Of a stretch of DNA of 64,000 nucleotides, positions 8,086-17,206 are shown piece after piece. The DNA comes from Thermoplasmata archaeon (GTDB lineage Archaea > Thermoplasmatota > Thermoplasmata > Thermoplasmatales > Thermoplasmataceae). How positions within the stretch are numbered: the stretch's first letter is position 1; each line of letters begins with the position of its first letter. The notes under the pieces are model-generated. The model was not told the origin of the DNA, ran no database searches, and saw only the letters and a program-made list of their open reading frames with translations. The stretch is from NCBI GenBank assembly GCA_021818715.1, contig JAKATN010000001.1, positions 1-64,000 on the forward strand, written 5' to 3'. The position numbers and the translations under genes were made by a program.

Positions 8086-8748
8086 CTGACCTTCATCGCA
8101 CTGGAAGGAATAGACGGGTCAGGTAAGACCACACTTTCCAGGAAGCTGCGGGCCTTCTATTCAGAGAATGGGAAGAAAGTGTACCTGACCCAGGAGCCTA
8201 CATCCTCAATGAAGGTTGACGAAAATCTTGCTGGAAGCAGGGATGCCAAATCTGCTTACGAGCTTCTTGTGAAATTCACGGAAGACAGGGTAATGCATTC
8301 CAGGATCGTGAAGGAGAAGCTCGACAACGGATATGTCGTCATTTCGGACAGGTATCTCCTGTCCAGCGCTGCATATCAGGGTGCTCTCATAAGGGACGAT
8401 TACGGTAGCACTGCGGAACTCCTCCGGTTTATACTTCTCCTGTCATCCCCCATCGAGGCATGGCCGGATATGGTATTCCTGCTCGACATAGATCCTGAAA
8501 TTTCACTGGAGAGGATCCGTGCAAGAAATGAGGTGTCTGGATTTGAGGACCTTGCTTATCTGAGGAAAGTGCGGAACCTCTATCTGGAGATTGCCAGGCT
8601 GCTCTCCGCACCCGACGGTGAAAATACAGGATTCGGAACCGGGCAAACTTTATGGAACAACCTGAAAAGAATAGAGATAGTGGATTCCTCGATCAGGAGG
8701 AAGGACCTAATTTCCAGGTGCATCAGCCTGCTTGGGCAGTCAGACTAA
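8086..8748 (+). CDS. tmk: thymidylate kinase
   Basis: The enzyme phosphorylates dTMP to dTDP. The P-loop GIDGSGKTT lies at residues 8-16 if translation starts at CTG 8086. QEPTSS, DRYLLSSAAYQG and FLLDIDPEISLERI are the substrate and lid segments of the family. The first GTG (8179) would delete the P-loop and cannot be the start. No ATG, GTG or TTG precedes the P-loop in frame after the upstream stop. GAGGG at 8074-8078 sits seven bases before CTG, so a CTG start is the best reading. That gives 220 residues, the family's normal length. The last four bases overlap the convergent methionine aminopeptidase gene. Confidence 0.9.
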   Translation: MTFIALEGIDGSGKTTLSRKLRAFYSENGKKVYLTQEPTSSMKVDENLAGSRDAKSAYELLVKFTEDRVMHSRIVKEKLDNGYVVISDRYLLSSAAYQGALIRDDYGSTAELLRFILLLSSPIEAWPDMVFLLDIDPEISLERIRARNEVSGFEDLAYLRKVRNLYLEIARLLSAPDGENTGFGTGQTLWNNLKRIEIVDSSIRRKDLISRCISLLGQSD

Positions 8749-9626
8749 ATCGTGGTGACTATCACGTCATCGGACATTACCAGTATGGTGTGTTCTGCTT
8801 GAGAAATCAACGAACCGGAATGCTCCCTGAGCACAGGAAAGGTCATAATCTCCTTCCGGGCCAGAGATTCCCTGAGCATCTTTTCCGGGTTGTCAACCTT
8901 TCCCTGCAGCCATCTTGACGCGAATGGCAGTGTGTTGAATTCCCTGAAAAAAAGACCGGACTTATCAATTCTGGGGCCGTCCAGCATATAGATGTTACCG
9001 GGTTGCCCGTTATGGATCATTCCAATGCCGGTTGAAGCAAAAGGTTCGATTGCGACCAGTGAACCTGGTTCTATTGTAGTCATGTTGAGGTCGTTATAAT
9101 TTGGGATGAATATGGAGGAATGAAGATCATTCCTACCTATGCCATGTCCTCCAAGATTCTTTACAGGCCTGAACCCGAATGACGTTATGACCTCCTCAAT
9201 TTTCGCGCCTATCTTGGATACTGGCACATTGGGTCTTATCACTTTCAGCGCTGATTTCAGGGCTTCCTTGGAGGCATCTATGAGATCACTGTGCTTTCCA
9301 GTTTCCCCCACCTCTAAAGTCAGGGCGTTATCAGAGCAGTATCCGTCATCGCTCGCCCCTATGTCGACCTTGACTACATCCCCGGTATGAAACGCCTTCT
9401 TGTCATTTATGGAGGGGGTATAGTGTGCAGCTTCACTGTTGACAGACAGGTTCAACGGGAACGACGGAACAAGTCCCGACTCGCGTATCATGCTCTCTAT
9501 TGCAGTTGCGACGGAAAGCATAGTGGAACCTGGTTCTATCAGCGTGAGGGCAAGCTCCAGCGCCTTTTTGCCCACAACTCCCGCATTTCTTATCTTTTTC
9601 ACCGCATCGGCGTCTGGTAAGCTCAA
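8745..9626 (-). CDS. map: type II methionine aminopeptidase
   Basis: The enzyme removes the initiator methionine from nascent proteins. The 293-residue length matches archaeal type II enzymes. Metal-site segments are recognisable: VKVDIGA and DDGYCSDNAL supply the aspartates, NLGGHGIG the histidine, and the C-terminal part the glutamates. The sequence HYTPSINDKKAF is typical of the type II N-terminal half. The insertion that separates type II from type I enzymes is present between the catalytic lobes. It is transcribed toward tmk and overlaps its stop codon by four bases, so the two transcripts are convergent. Confidence 0.95.
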   Translation of the reverse strand: MSLPDADAVKKIRNAGVVGKKALELALTLIEPGSTMLSVATAIESMIRESGLVPSFPLNLSVNSEAAHYTPSINDKKAFHTGDVVKVDIGASDDGYCSDNALTLEVGETGKHSDLIDASKEALKSALKVIRPNVPVSKIGAKIEEVITSFGFRPVKNLGGHGIGRNDLHSSIFIPNYNDLNMTTIEPGSLVAIEPFASTGIGMIHNGQPGNIYMLDGPRIDKSGLFFREFNTLPFASRWLQGKVDNPEKMLRESLARKEIMTFPVLREHSGSLISQAEHTILVMSDDVIVTTI

Positions 9627-9852
9627 GGCGATTTTGGATGCACAGGAAATAGATTACACTTGCCTTTTATTCCCGAGATCTGCATGTCCCCTTTAACCAG
9701 TCATTTTAGTTGCCTAGGTCCATGATTCAGCGCCCAAGGTTTGAACTCCTGATGAATGCGCCAGAAATTGTATAAAAAACTGCGGAGGTTGACTCTAGGG
9801 TTGTAACGGGCTATGATTACCGGCAGAATGCAGGAGCAATCATATGCTGCGA

Positions 9853-10197
9853 TCAGTGAGCTTTCTCATAATTCGCGATTGCCTTCTCCAGTATCGTCGA
9901 CTCCTTCGGTTCAACAACCAGGAAGTGGCTTTTTTCAGGGTTCACGGGTTTGAGAATCTTCACTATCTCCTTGGTTTCAGGATCAAACTCGATCAGCCCG
10001 ATCGGGAGTTTTCCCCTGGCCATTGAAATTAGCCACACTGATTCCTCATTCTCTCCGCTTAGGGTAGGACTGTAAAACACCACATATTCACCATAGAGGA
10101 ACATGGTGGAGATCTGCCTCATACCAAGGGAAAAACTGTTCGAGGCCACCATGAGAAGATCCGGGACGCTATTGAATACCTCATACTCAAATTTCAT
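9853..10197 (-). CDS. 114-residue protein of unknown function
   Basis: I do not recognise this protein. It starts MKFEYEVFNSVPDLLMVASN and looks soluble, with alternating hydrophobic strands (FLYGEYVVFYSP, SVWLISMARGKLPIG) suggesting a small beta-rich domain. The C-terminal part is charged and helical. The ATG at 10197 is preferred over one two codons upstream because a TATA-like element at 10216-10224 places transcription near 10198. The gene is divergent from an MFS transporter and both appear to read from the same A+T-rich 50-bp gap. A regulatory link to the transporter is possible but not shown. Confidence 0.6.
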   Translation of the reverse strand: MKFEYEVFNSVPDLLMVASNSFSLGMRQISTMFLYGEYVVFYSPTLSGENEESVWLISMARGKLPIGLIEFDPETKEIVKILKPVNPEKSHFLVVEPKESTILEKAIANYEKAH

Positions 10198-10215
10198 GAG
10201 CAAGTAAGGGAATAC

Positions 10216-10224
10216 ATAAATAAT
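10216..10224. promoter_or_regulatory. shared TATA region for divergent genes
   Basis: CATAAATAATAACG reads as a TATA-like box in both directions. It lies about 25 bases from the GTG of the MFS gene on the right and about 20-25 bases from the ATG of the small gene on the left, so the two core promoters overlap. Confidence 0.4.
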
Positions 10225-10247
10225 AACGTTTCAAGATCGGGCGCTAT

Positions 10248-11717
10248 GTGGAAGGATCAAGTTATATCCAGAATCCGGAGAGCATTTTAATCATCGGCGG
10301 GATTAAGTACCTATTGACAGGGAGATACTCCAATCCCAGGATTCTGCTCTCCACTTCCCTAGGATCATTTATTACCCCGTTTACCAGCAGCGTGATCTCC
10401 TTTTCAGTGCCTGAAATAGGCAGTGCCTTCCATGCATCTTTCTTTGCAATGGTCTGGGTCCCGATGACCTATCTTATCGTAATTTCAACAACCATGATTT
10501 TACTGGGAAAGCTTTCTGATAACTTCGGGCGAACAAGGTTTTACTCTATTGGCCTTCTTATTTTCGGCATCGGCGGGATTTCTGCCACCTTTTCAACCAG
10601 CGTTTTTTATCTGTCTGCGTCAATAGCCGTAATGGGAATTGGCGCCTCATTTTTCGCCGTAAACTCTACTGCAATCCTGAGTTCCGTCTATCCGCCGGAA
10701 TCCAGAGGCGGGGCCCTTGGAATCAATGCCATGTCCGTATATCTGGGGCTCACCAGCGGCCCGGTAGCTGCAGGTTACCTTATAAACTACATGGGATGGC
10801 AGTCCGTTTTTTACCTCGTCTCAGCATATGCATTTCTTTCGCTTATCCCGGTCTTTCTGTACCTGAGGAAGCTGGATCTGCCAGCTAAAAGGGAACGTAT
10901 GGATCTGGCCGGTTTTGTCCTGTTCTTTTTCTCCATGCTCCTGACAGTGCTATTCCTGAGCCTGACTGAAATCAGCGGAATTTTCCCTGCGGTATACTTG
11001 CTGATCGCCGGAATGCTACTGCTTGCTGTGTTCCTCCTCTATGAGAGAAGGAAAGAAAACCCGATTCTTGACGTCAGGCTGTTCACGCGGAGCAGGACTT
11101 TCTCGGCAGCCAACTTTACTGCATTCCTGAATTATGTGAGCACATTTGCGATTGTTTTTGTATTCTCCATTTATTTCTCGGTAGTTGCAAACCTTCAGCC
11201 ATCGCAGTACGGGATCATACTCAGTGTTGAACCCGCGGTTATGGTCATTTTTTCGCCACTGAGCGGGCGGTTATCCGATAGGATTGGGTCCCGGATACCA
11301 GCTTCTCTCGGTATGCTAATCATTTCCATGGCATTCTTCTATATAGGCTACGAAATCGGTCATGTGCCGCCGGCAGAACTGGTTTACCCCCTGGCAGTAA
11401 TAGGGCTGGGGTTCGGGTTGTTTTCTGCCCCTAATACCAACTCAGTAATGGGATCAGTGGAACGGAAGGACCTGGGCACCGCTTCCGGGGTTCTAGGGAC
11501 AATGAGGTTCGTGGGCCAGTTAATGAGTCTTGCAATAATGGGGACAGTCCTCGCGGAATCAGTGCCCCGCTCCACAATGATACAGCTGTTTTCAGGCGTG
11601 AGTTCAAACTTCACGCTGTTTGACATGAGCGGATTTATGGAGGGGATGAAACTGGTGATGATAACCTCAGGGATTTTAAGCATGGCAGGGGTTTTTACTT
11701 CTCTGGTAAGGAAATAG
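10248..11717 (+). CDS. MFS drug/solute exporter, 14-helix DHA2-like type
   Basis: This 489-residue integral membrane protein has about 14 hydrophobic segments. The MFS loop 2-3 signature appears as GKLSDNFGRTRFYSIGL, with a related GRLSDRIGSRIPASL in the second half, and motif C is in the fifth helix region (GLTSGPVAAG). This pattern fits proton-driven drug:H+ antiporters of the DHA2 class. The substrate cannot be told. GTG 10248 is used because it sits at leaderless distance from the TATA region; the first 25 residues are hydrophilic and a later start is possible. A second DHA2-like exporter is encoded at 24454-25902. Confidence 0.88.
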   Translation: MEGSSYIQNPESILIIGGIKYLLTGRYSNPRILLSTSLGSFITPFTSSVISFSVPEIGSAFHASFFAMVWVPMTYLIVISTTMILLGKLSDNFGRTRFYSIGLLIFGIGGISATFSTSVFYLSASIAVMGIGASFFAVNSTAILSSVYPPESRGGALGINAMSVYLGLTSGPVAAGYLINYMGWQSVFYLVSAYAFLSLIPVFLYLRKLDLPAKRERMDLAGFVLFFFSMLLTVLFLSLTEISGIFPAVYLLIAGMLLLAVFLLYERRKENPILDVRLFTRSRTFSAANFTAFLNYVSTFAIVFVFSIYFSVVANLQPSQYGIILSVEPAVMVIFSPLSGRLSDRIGSRIPASLGMLIISMAFFYIGYEIGHVPPAELVYPLAVIGLGFGLFSAPNTNSVMGSVERKDLGTASGVLGTMRFVGQLMSLAIMGTVLAESVPRSTMIQLFSGVSSNFTLFDMSGFMEGMKLVMITSGILSMAGVFTSLVRK

Positions 11718-11907
11718 GAATTTCCATGCGGGGATGCCTCATTTCACCAGTACTGCGGCACTTTCTCCGCTTTGAGATACCAACTAACTGCTGCATTGAT
11801 CGTCTCAACTATTTCAGACCAGTTCCCTGGATGATTTGCATATAAACACGCCATATAGCGCCCAGAGATAGCATAAAATTTTAAACCGATGCGAATTATG
11901 AAGATTC

Positions 11908-12228
11908 ATGACATGGTACAAGGTGCTCAAAGAGGAATCCCTAAAAGAAGGTGATATTTTCAAGGCAACCGCAGGCTCCAAGGAACTGATTGTGATGAGA
12001 GCCGCCGGAAAATTGTATGCAACATCAAATCTGTGCACGCATGAACAGTATGACCTGGCTGAGGGATTCATTGATGACGGGAATATCGTCTGCCCTAACC
12101 ACTTCGCAATTTTCAAGCCCCAGGACGGATCGGTCGTAAGCAACCCTGAGGGTTCCGGGCCAATCGGCCCCCTGAAATCTTATCATGTAAAAGTGGAGAA
12201 CGGGGACATCTTAGTGGAAGTTGAATGA
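11908..12228 (+). CDS. Rieske-type [2Fe-2S] ferredoxin
   Basis: This 106-residue soluble electron carrier has the two Rieske boxes, Cys43-x-His45 (CTHEQYDL) and Cys62-xx-His65 (CPNHF), that hold the cluster with two Cys and two His ligands. It lacks an oxygenase catalytic domain and a membrane anchor. The spacing and length match free ferredoxin subunits of the NirD/BphA3-like kind. The last four bases overlap the ATG of the fused electron-transfer flavoprotein gene, so the two are translationally coupled. That pairing suggests electron exchange between Rieske centre and flavoprotein. The partner dehydrogenase is not in the window. Confidence 0.92.
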   Translation: MTWYKVLKEESLKEGDIFKATAGSKELIVMRAAGKLYATSNLCTHEQYDLAEGFIDDGNIVCPNHFAIFKPQDGSVVSNPEGSGPIGPLKSYHVKVENGDILVEVE

Positions 12229-13934
12229 GGATACTTGTATTTGTAAAGCAGATACCAGAGGTTACCCAGGTAAAATTCGATCCTGCAACAAACAGGATTG
12301 TAAGGGAGGGAGTGCCTCTCCAGATAAATTCCTTCGACAAGAAGGCAATGGAGGAAGCTGCAAGAATAAAGGAGAAGCACGGGGCTGAAGTGATAGCTGC
12401 AACAATGGGTCCCCCTTCTGCGAGTGACATCCTTGTTACCTGCATGAAATTCGGTGCCGATTCAGGGTACCTGATCTCAGACCGCAGGCTGGGTGGATCA
12501 GATACCCTCATCACATCAATGGCGCTCTCTGCCTTCGCAAAGAAGTTTTCACCAGACCTCATTTTTTGCGGAAAATATTCCCTTGATGGGGAAACGTCCC
12601 AGGTGCCAGCCGAAATTTCCACATTTCTTGGGTACGATTTCAGATCTTCGGTTTCCCAGCTGAAATTTGAGGGCGATCTGGTCACAACTGTACAGGATCT
12701 GGAAGCCGGCTTTCTGACAAGCAGCGCGAAATTGCCGCTTGTGATCTCTGTCAGCGAGAAGATTAACAAGGCCCGCTTCATCCGCCCGGGCGGCCCGGAT
12801 TTCTCAGACAAGATCAATACGGTAGGTCTGGACTTTCTCGGAATTTCTCTCAACGGCATGCAGGATTCTCCGACCGTTGTCGAGGGGACGGAGAGCGTTA
12901 GCAGCCGGAGAAAAGTTAAATTAATAGGAGACGTGGATGAATTTATCACACTGATTTTGAATGCCAGGAGCGAGGATGCGGTATCTGAGGAATCCATGAG
13001 TCTGAAGGATGCCCCGAATGGCAGCAGGGAAGCATGGGTGATAGCCATTGATAACCCGGATACGGTGAGGGAAATCTCCACAAAAGCTGCCGAGATCACC
13101 AATGGAGAAGCAAGGATCGTAATAATCGGGAATCTCGATCCGGGGGCCCTCAAGAACTGCCCCGCTCACGAGTACCAAAAGCTTGAGACCAACTCCAGCC
13201 ATGCCATAGCAGGATACATTGCCGAGGGAATAACACGCAGCGCTCCACGATTCGTGTTGTTCCCATCCACCGTAAATGGCAGGGACATAGCTTCTTTTGT
13301 GGCTGCAAGGCTAAAGCTCGGGTTGACGGCAGACTGCGTTGATTTAAAGCTTGAAGGCGATCGCCTGGTTCAGTATAAACCAGCTTTCGGAGGAGGCATA
13401 CTGGCGAGGATTCACTCGAAAACCGAACCGGCAATGGCAACAATCAGGCCTGGCATTTTCCAGGCCAGGGTATGCAACTATGATTTCCCGGTGAAAACTG
13501 TCGAACTTGGCTATAACCGCTCGGAGAGCTTCGAAAGGCTACCCTCAGAATTCCGGCCGGTGACGAATAATGGGATGGTGATTGGGATCGGGAAAGGTCT
13601 TCTTGCCAGGGAAAATGTACCCAGGGTGATTGAACTGGCGGCAATGCTTGATGCATCAGTTGGGGGAACAAGGCCGATAATCGACCTGGACTGGTTGCCA
13701 AGGCAGCAGCAGATAGGCCTGACCGGTGTCAGCATATCTCCAGCCGTATACCTGGCAATCGGCATTTCTGGGCACGACAATCACGTCGTCGGATTCAGGT
13801 ATGCAGGAAAAGTGTTCTCCGTAAACAAGGATGGCAACGCCCCAATTTTTTCATACTCAGACTATGGATTCATTGGAGATTCCCTGGAATTCCTGGGCAG
13901 GTTTGCCGCCAGGCTTGAAAAACTCAGTACGTGA
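12225..13934 (+). CDS. fused electron-transfer flavoprotein, beta then alpha subunit
   Basis: One 569-residue chain joins EtfB (residues 1 to about 250: MRILVFVKQIPEV, AADSGYLISD-type AMP-site region, DGETSQVPAEI) to EtfA (from about 270). The C-terminal FAD segment is complete: SVGGTRPIIDLDWLP, QIGLTGVSISPAVYLAIGIS and GFIGDSLEF. The protein carries electrons from acyl-CoA and other dehydrogenases to the quinone pool. Beta-alpha fusions are found in some archaea. It overlaps the Rieske gene by four bases and its 3' end overlaps the convergent membrane protein gene by 11 bases. No EtfQO-like oxidoreductase is present nearby. Confidence 0.93.
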   Translation: MRILVFVKQIPEVTQVKFDPATNRIVREGVPLQINSFDKKAMEEAARIKEKHGAEVIAATMGPPSASDILVTCMKFGADSGYLISDRRLGGSDTLITSMALSAFAKKFSPDLIFCGKYSLDGETSQVPAEISTFLGYDFRSSVSQLKFEGDLVTTVQDLEAGFLTSSAKLPLVISVSEKINKARFIRPGGPDFSDKINTVGLDFLGISLNGMQDSPTVVEGTESVSSRRKVKLIGDVDEFITLILNARSEDAVSEESMSLKDAPNGSREAWVIAIDNPDTVREISTKAAEITNGEARIVIIGNLDPGALKNCPAHEYQKLETNSSHAIAGYIAEGITRSAPRFVLFPSTVNGRDIASFVAARLKLGLTADCVDLKLEGDRLVQYKPAFGGGILARIHSKTEPAMATIRPGIFQARVCNYDFPVKTVELGYNRSESFERLPSEFRPVTNNGMVIGIGKGLLARENVPRVIELAAMLDASVGGTRPIIDLDWLPRQQQIGLTGVSISPAVYLAIGISGHDNHVVGFRYAGKVFSVNKDGNAPIFSYSDYGFIGDSLEFLGRFAARLEKLST

Positions 13935-14523
13935 ATCTGCTGTATCTGTGATATCTTGTCTTCTCCATGTACTGCAGCGTCAGCCCGAGCACAAAGGTTG
14001 TAGCTGCAATTACCTGTGCCACCGTGTCATTCATTCCAGCAGTGTAGAGAGCAAACCACATCAGCAGTGCGCCAATCACAGCTGCAAGTACTGCAGTAAT
14101 TCTGTCATACAGGGCATACGCTATCACGAACGCCAAAAGGCCAGCAATCACGTCATACACGAAGTTCGGATACACGGCGGTACCCACCAGATATACGAGA
14201 AAGGCTATGGCTCCAGGCAGGGCTATATGAATTAGCCCCTTCACAAGAACTGCACCAGCTACTGCCCCTATCACCAGTATAAGGTAGAGGGGGAGCGAGG
14301 TGGTCGAAAAGTCCTTAGAAAGGTACAGTGCAAAAATGACCCCGAAGTAAGCACCAACCATCATCAGCAGGGTAGTCCATGCGAACGATCCCTTAAAAAT
14401 AAGGAATATTGAGACCAGAACGATCAGAAAGGTGGACAAATAAAGGTAGCCGGAAGGGAGGAAGTTGAAGACCTGGGATAATCCTCCTGTGTACTTGGTG
14501 AGGATGGTGAAGATGTCCGACAT
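13924..14523 (-). CDS. polytopic membrane protein of unknown function
   Basis: I do not recognise this 199-residue protein. It has about seven hydrophobic segments separated by very short loops, beginning around residue 22, and ends with a basic, Tyr-rich tail (EKTRYHRYSRFTY) that should be cytoplasmic. There are no obvious catalytic or metal-binding residues. It resembles, in layout only, small DUF-type bundle proteins. A TATA-like GTTTATATAC about 25 bases before the ATG indicates a leaderless transcript. It is convergent with the flavoprotein gene. Confidence 0.75.
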   Translation of the reverse strand: MSDIFTILTKYTGGLSQVFNFLPSGYLYLSTFLIVLVSIFLIFKGSFAWTTLLMMVGAYFGVIFALYLSKDFSTTSLPLYLILVIGAVAGAVLVKGLIHIALPGAIAFLVYLVGTAVYPNFVYDVIAGLLAFVIAYALYDRITAVLAAVIGALLMWFALYTAGMNDTVAQVIAATTFVLGLTLQYMEKTRYHRYSRFTY

Positions 14524-14705
14524 ATGTATGACATTACAATAACAGTATATAAACGTTCGTCAAGCCGCCCAAAAGGCACAGGAAGCATTAAGATGACACA
14601 TCTCAGCATGGTTCAGGGGTGGAGTCAAACGCTGTTGTTTTTCACCCGATTAATTTCCCGGGAGTGTAGATTGCAGGGATTTTAGCATTCGCGGCCCTAT
14701 GCAGA

Positions 14706-15188
14706 TTAATGACCCTTTTCGGTCTTTGCCGGGTATCGTTTCCCTTCATGACCGCATACCGGGCATACCCTGCTTTCAATCGTCCTGCCGCATCCTGTGC
14801 ACCTGTATACCCATTTTATCATCCTGGAGATGCCGGGTTTCTCAACGGTCTCAGCCTTTATGCCAAGCGATCTGCACAGGTTCAGGACTGAATAATCATC
14901 AGAAAGGAGAATGCCGTTCGCCTGAAGTGCGAGGGCAACGATCTCAATATCCGTTTCAGAAAGCGACCTCAGGTCGCCGGATGCTGCAGCCGCACTGCGC
15001 ACGCGTTCAATGTGATCCCTGTCAGGTGTACGGGTGGAAATGATCTCTCTCAGGCTGCCAATCTGGGCGCCGAGCCTGCCCATGTTGATTTCATTGAGCA
15101 CCGAATCAGTGGTAATGTTCTCTCCTGAGAGCAGGTTGACTGATCTTGACAGCAAGGCCGCCGTGTCGAGCACGTGCACCGCAGTCAT
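14706..15188 (-). CDS. nob1: Nob1-like ribosome maturation endonuclease (PIN domain and zinc ribbon)
   Basis: Nob1 cuts the 3' end of pre-16S rRNA during small-subunit assembly. The PIN domain spans about residues 1-110, with acidic residues in VLDTAALL, SVLNEI, LSETDIEIVALA and LLSDDYSV. A zinc ribbon with CTGC and CPVC follows at about 127-150. The 160-residue length is normal for archaeal Nob1. Its ATG overlaps the stop region of the upstream NADHX-repair gene by four bases, so the two are coupled. Confidence 0.93.
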   Translation of the reverse strand: MTAVHVLDTAALLSRSVNLLSGENITTDSVLNEINMGRLGAQIGSLREIISTRTPDRDHIERVRSAAAASGDLRSLSETDIEIVALALQANGILLSDDYSVLNLCRSLGIKAETVEKPGISRMIKWVYRCTGCGRTIESRVCPVCGHEGKRYPAKTEKGH

Positions 15189-16579
15189 AGCTGATGCGCC
15201 TTCATCCTTGCGTCGTTGATGACAAATGGAAATTTCTCCATCATGTCCATCGCTGAATACCAGTAACCCTTTTCCACAAAGGCAAGCTCACCAGCAGTCT
15301 TATTGACATAGGCGGCAAATGAGGCAGCATTCAGTAGCGGCATCCCTCTTGCTACAAACCCGGCAACCAGGCCGGCAAGCATGTCGCCTGTTCCCCCCAT
15401 CGTCATCCTGGCATTTCCACCAACACCGTGGAAGGTAGTCTTTCCATCTGTTATAATGTCCGTTCTTCCCTTGAGCAAAACCACGCATCCCGTCTCACGC
15501 GCAACCAATCTGGCGTTTCTCTCCGTTGCGCTTAACCCTGAAAATATCTCAAACTCCCCATGATGGGGGGTCACCACGACCTTCTTTCCCTTCAACATAC
15601 TCCTGTCGATTATCTTGAGGGTGTTGGCGTCGATCACCATCGGAATCCCGCACTTCCGGATAATATTTTCAGCAGCTTCCCTGTCGAATCCCTCCTTTCC
15701 CATGCCCGGGCCTATGAGAAGGCAATGCGATCGGTTGATTTCATCAATGCTTCCGCTGTCCAACTCATTCAGCATCAGTTCCGGAGAATAGCCGTAAAAG
15801 GCCATCATCCTGTCTTTCGGGAGATATACTTTGACGAGGTCCACGCCGGTCCTGAGTGCCGAGAGTGAAGTCATTACCCCTGCACCAAAGGACTCCCATC
15901 CCGCAATTACAGACACAATTCCGTTCATTCCCTTGTGGGAATCAGCCTCCGGGATTGGATAGAAGATGAAGTCGCCCGGCCCTGCGTCGGAAAAACAATC
16001 TTCAGGTATTCCAATATCAGCTATCCTTATTATTCCTGAGTTTCCCTGAGTCATACCTTTTTTCCTGCCAGTGAAGGTTACAGTAACTGACGGCTTGACC
16101 CTCTCCCTGGTTCCAAGCCCGGTCGGTACGTCCACAGAAAGGATTCCCTTTCCAGATCCGTTCATCATCCTGACGGCAGAGAGTACAGGTTCTCTAAGTG
16201 ACCTCTTTGACCCTGTGCCGAGCAGGGCATCCACTATATAATCCGTCTTTGCAACTTCCACTTCCGCATCTTCAAAAGAAGCAATTCTCCCATGATATTT
16301 TTCCATGGCATTAGCAGCAAGTTCCGTCTTAACCTTCCCGCCACCGGAAGCAATGATCACAGTTGTCTCATATTCGCCGGAAAGGAGTCGTGCCGCGGTT
16401 ATCCCGTCTCCACCATTGTTGCCTGTCCCGCACAGAAATAGGATCCTGGATCCCTTTCTGACAGTTTTTCTTATCTCCTCTGCTACCGCACTGCCCGCCT
16501 TCTCCATGAGCACATCAAGCCCTCCATGGAAGGCAGCGTAATTGACCTCAGCCCGCCGGATGGTTGCAAAATCCAGCAT
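15185..16579 (-). CDS. nnr: bifunctional NAD(P)HX epimerase/dehydratase
   Basis: This repair enzyme converts damaged hydrated NADH and NADPH back to the active cofactors. The N-terminal YjeF-type epimerase domain spans about residues 1-200 (LFLCGTGNNGGDGITAARLL). The C-terminal ribokinase-like dehydratase spans about 210-464, with DANTLKII, VVTPHHGEFE and the ADP/anion motif GGTGDMLAG. Both domains look complete. The gene is immediately downstream of the Ogg2 gene with no gap, and overlaps Nob1 by four bases. These genes form one minus-strand operon of housekeeping and repair functions. Confidence 0.94.
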   Translation of the reverse strand: MLDFATIRRAEVNYAAFHGGLDVLMEKAGSAVAEEIRKTVRKGSRILFLCGTGNNGGDGITAARLLSGEYETTVIIASGGGKVKTELAANAMEKYHGRIASFEDAEVEVAKTDYIVDALLGTGSKRSLREPVLSAVRMMNGSGKGILSVDVPTGLGTRERVKPSVTVTFTGRKKGMTQGNSGIIRIADIGIPEDCFSDAGPGDFIFYPIPEADSHKGMNGIVSVIAGWESFGAGVMTSLSALRTGVDLVKVYLPKDRMMAFYGYSPELMLNELDSGSIDEINRSHCLLIGPGMGKEGFDREAAENIIRKCGIPMVIDANTLKIIDRSMLKGKKVVVTPHHGEFEIFSGLSATERNARLVARETGCVVLLKGRTDIITDGKTTFHGVGGNARMTMGGTGDMLAGLVAGFVARGMPLLNAASFAAYVNKTAGELAFVEKGYWYSAMDMMEKFPFVINDARMKAHQL

Positions 16580-17200
16580 CTATTTCAACACCTTTCCGGT
16601 GGCCTGCTTCCACAGTATCAGATCCAGTATGCCAGGCTCAAGGTCATGTTTCATTGACAGGTCCACAAACTTTTTCTCTATTTCCAGGTACCTTTTTGCG
16701 GTCAAGCTCCTGGGAATTTTTATGTTCAGGGAAGAACCCAGGAACCTTAGTATGTGTTTGTCAAGAATAGCAAAATCGAAAACGCCAACGTTCCTTAGGA
16801 AATGGGACGCCTCCTTGTAACCTATTCCGTATACCTCACGCACGAGATACTCCCTGGCCTCGTCAGGGTTCGTACTGTTCACTATATCCGGAAGTTCGTC
16901 CACAATCCATCGTGAGTTGTAAATATAGGCGCTGCGGGTATTGTAGAAACGGTACCTTGCCAGCTTGAGGGCGTTCCTGAGATCCATCTGGTCGTACGTA
17001 AGGAATGCCTGCATTCCCAGGGCTTCCTGCATCCGTATGCCCAGTTCAGCCGAGGTGTTTGCCGCCAGGATGCAGAAGCAAAGTTCAAAAAAAAGCTGTT
17101 CTTTGCCTGCTGTTTTGAGGTTCCTGAAATTTTGTGCCTTTTCAATAATGTCGTCGGAAAGAAGGATCTGGAATCCCTTTTCTTTCCCGACGTTCTCCAT
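16580..17200 (-). CDS. ogg: 8-oxoguanine DNA glycosylase/AP lyase, Ogg2 family
   Basis: The enzyme excises 8-oxoguanine and nicks the DNA at the resulting abasic site. The 206-residue length fits the Ogg2 type (about 207). The helix-hairpin-helix carries the catalytic lysine, Lys129, in GIGYKEASHFLRN, and Asp147 in ILDKHILRF is the conserved catalytic aspartate. It lacks the N-terminal domain of eukaryotic OGG1. It lies six bases downstream of superoxide dismutase on the same strand, so an oxidative-damage context is plausible. Confidence 0.93.
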   Translation of the reverse strand: MENVGKEKGFQILLSDDIIEKAQNFRNLKTAGKEQLFFELCFCILAANTSAELGIRMQEALGMQAFLTYDQMDLRNALKLARYRFYNTRSAYIYNSRWIVDELPDIVNSTNPDEAREYLVREVYGIGYKEASHFLRNVGVFDFAILDKHILRFLGSSLNIKIPRSLTAKRYLEIEKKFVDLSMKHDLEPGILDLILWKQATGKVLK

Positions 17201-17206
17201 AGGTTC

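Noticed and set aside
8179-8181. GTG as start of thymidylate kinase
   Set aside because: It would delete the P-loop GIDGSGKTT that is encoded in frame just upstream.
9690-9780. tRNA-like fragment GGTTTGAACTCC between map and the next gene
   Set aside because: No acceptor stem, D arm or anticodon stem can be built around it on either strand.
12113-13153. 346-codon open frame on the minus strand opposite the electron-transfer flavoprotein gene
   Set aside because: The plus-strand frame has clear EtfB and EtfA motifs throughout. The minus-strand product is Ser/Ile-rich with no recognisable fold, and long antisense frames are common opposite biased codons.
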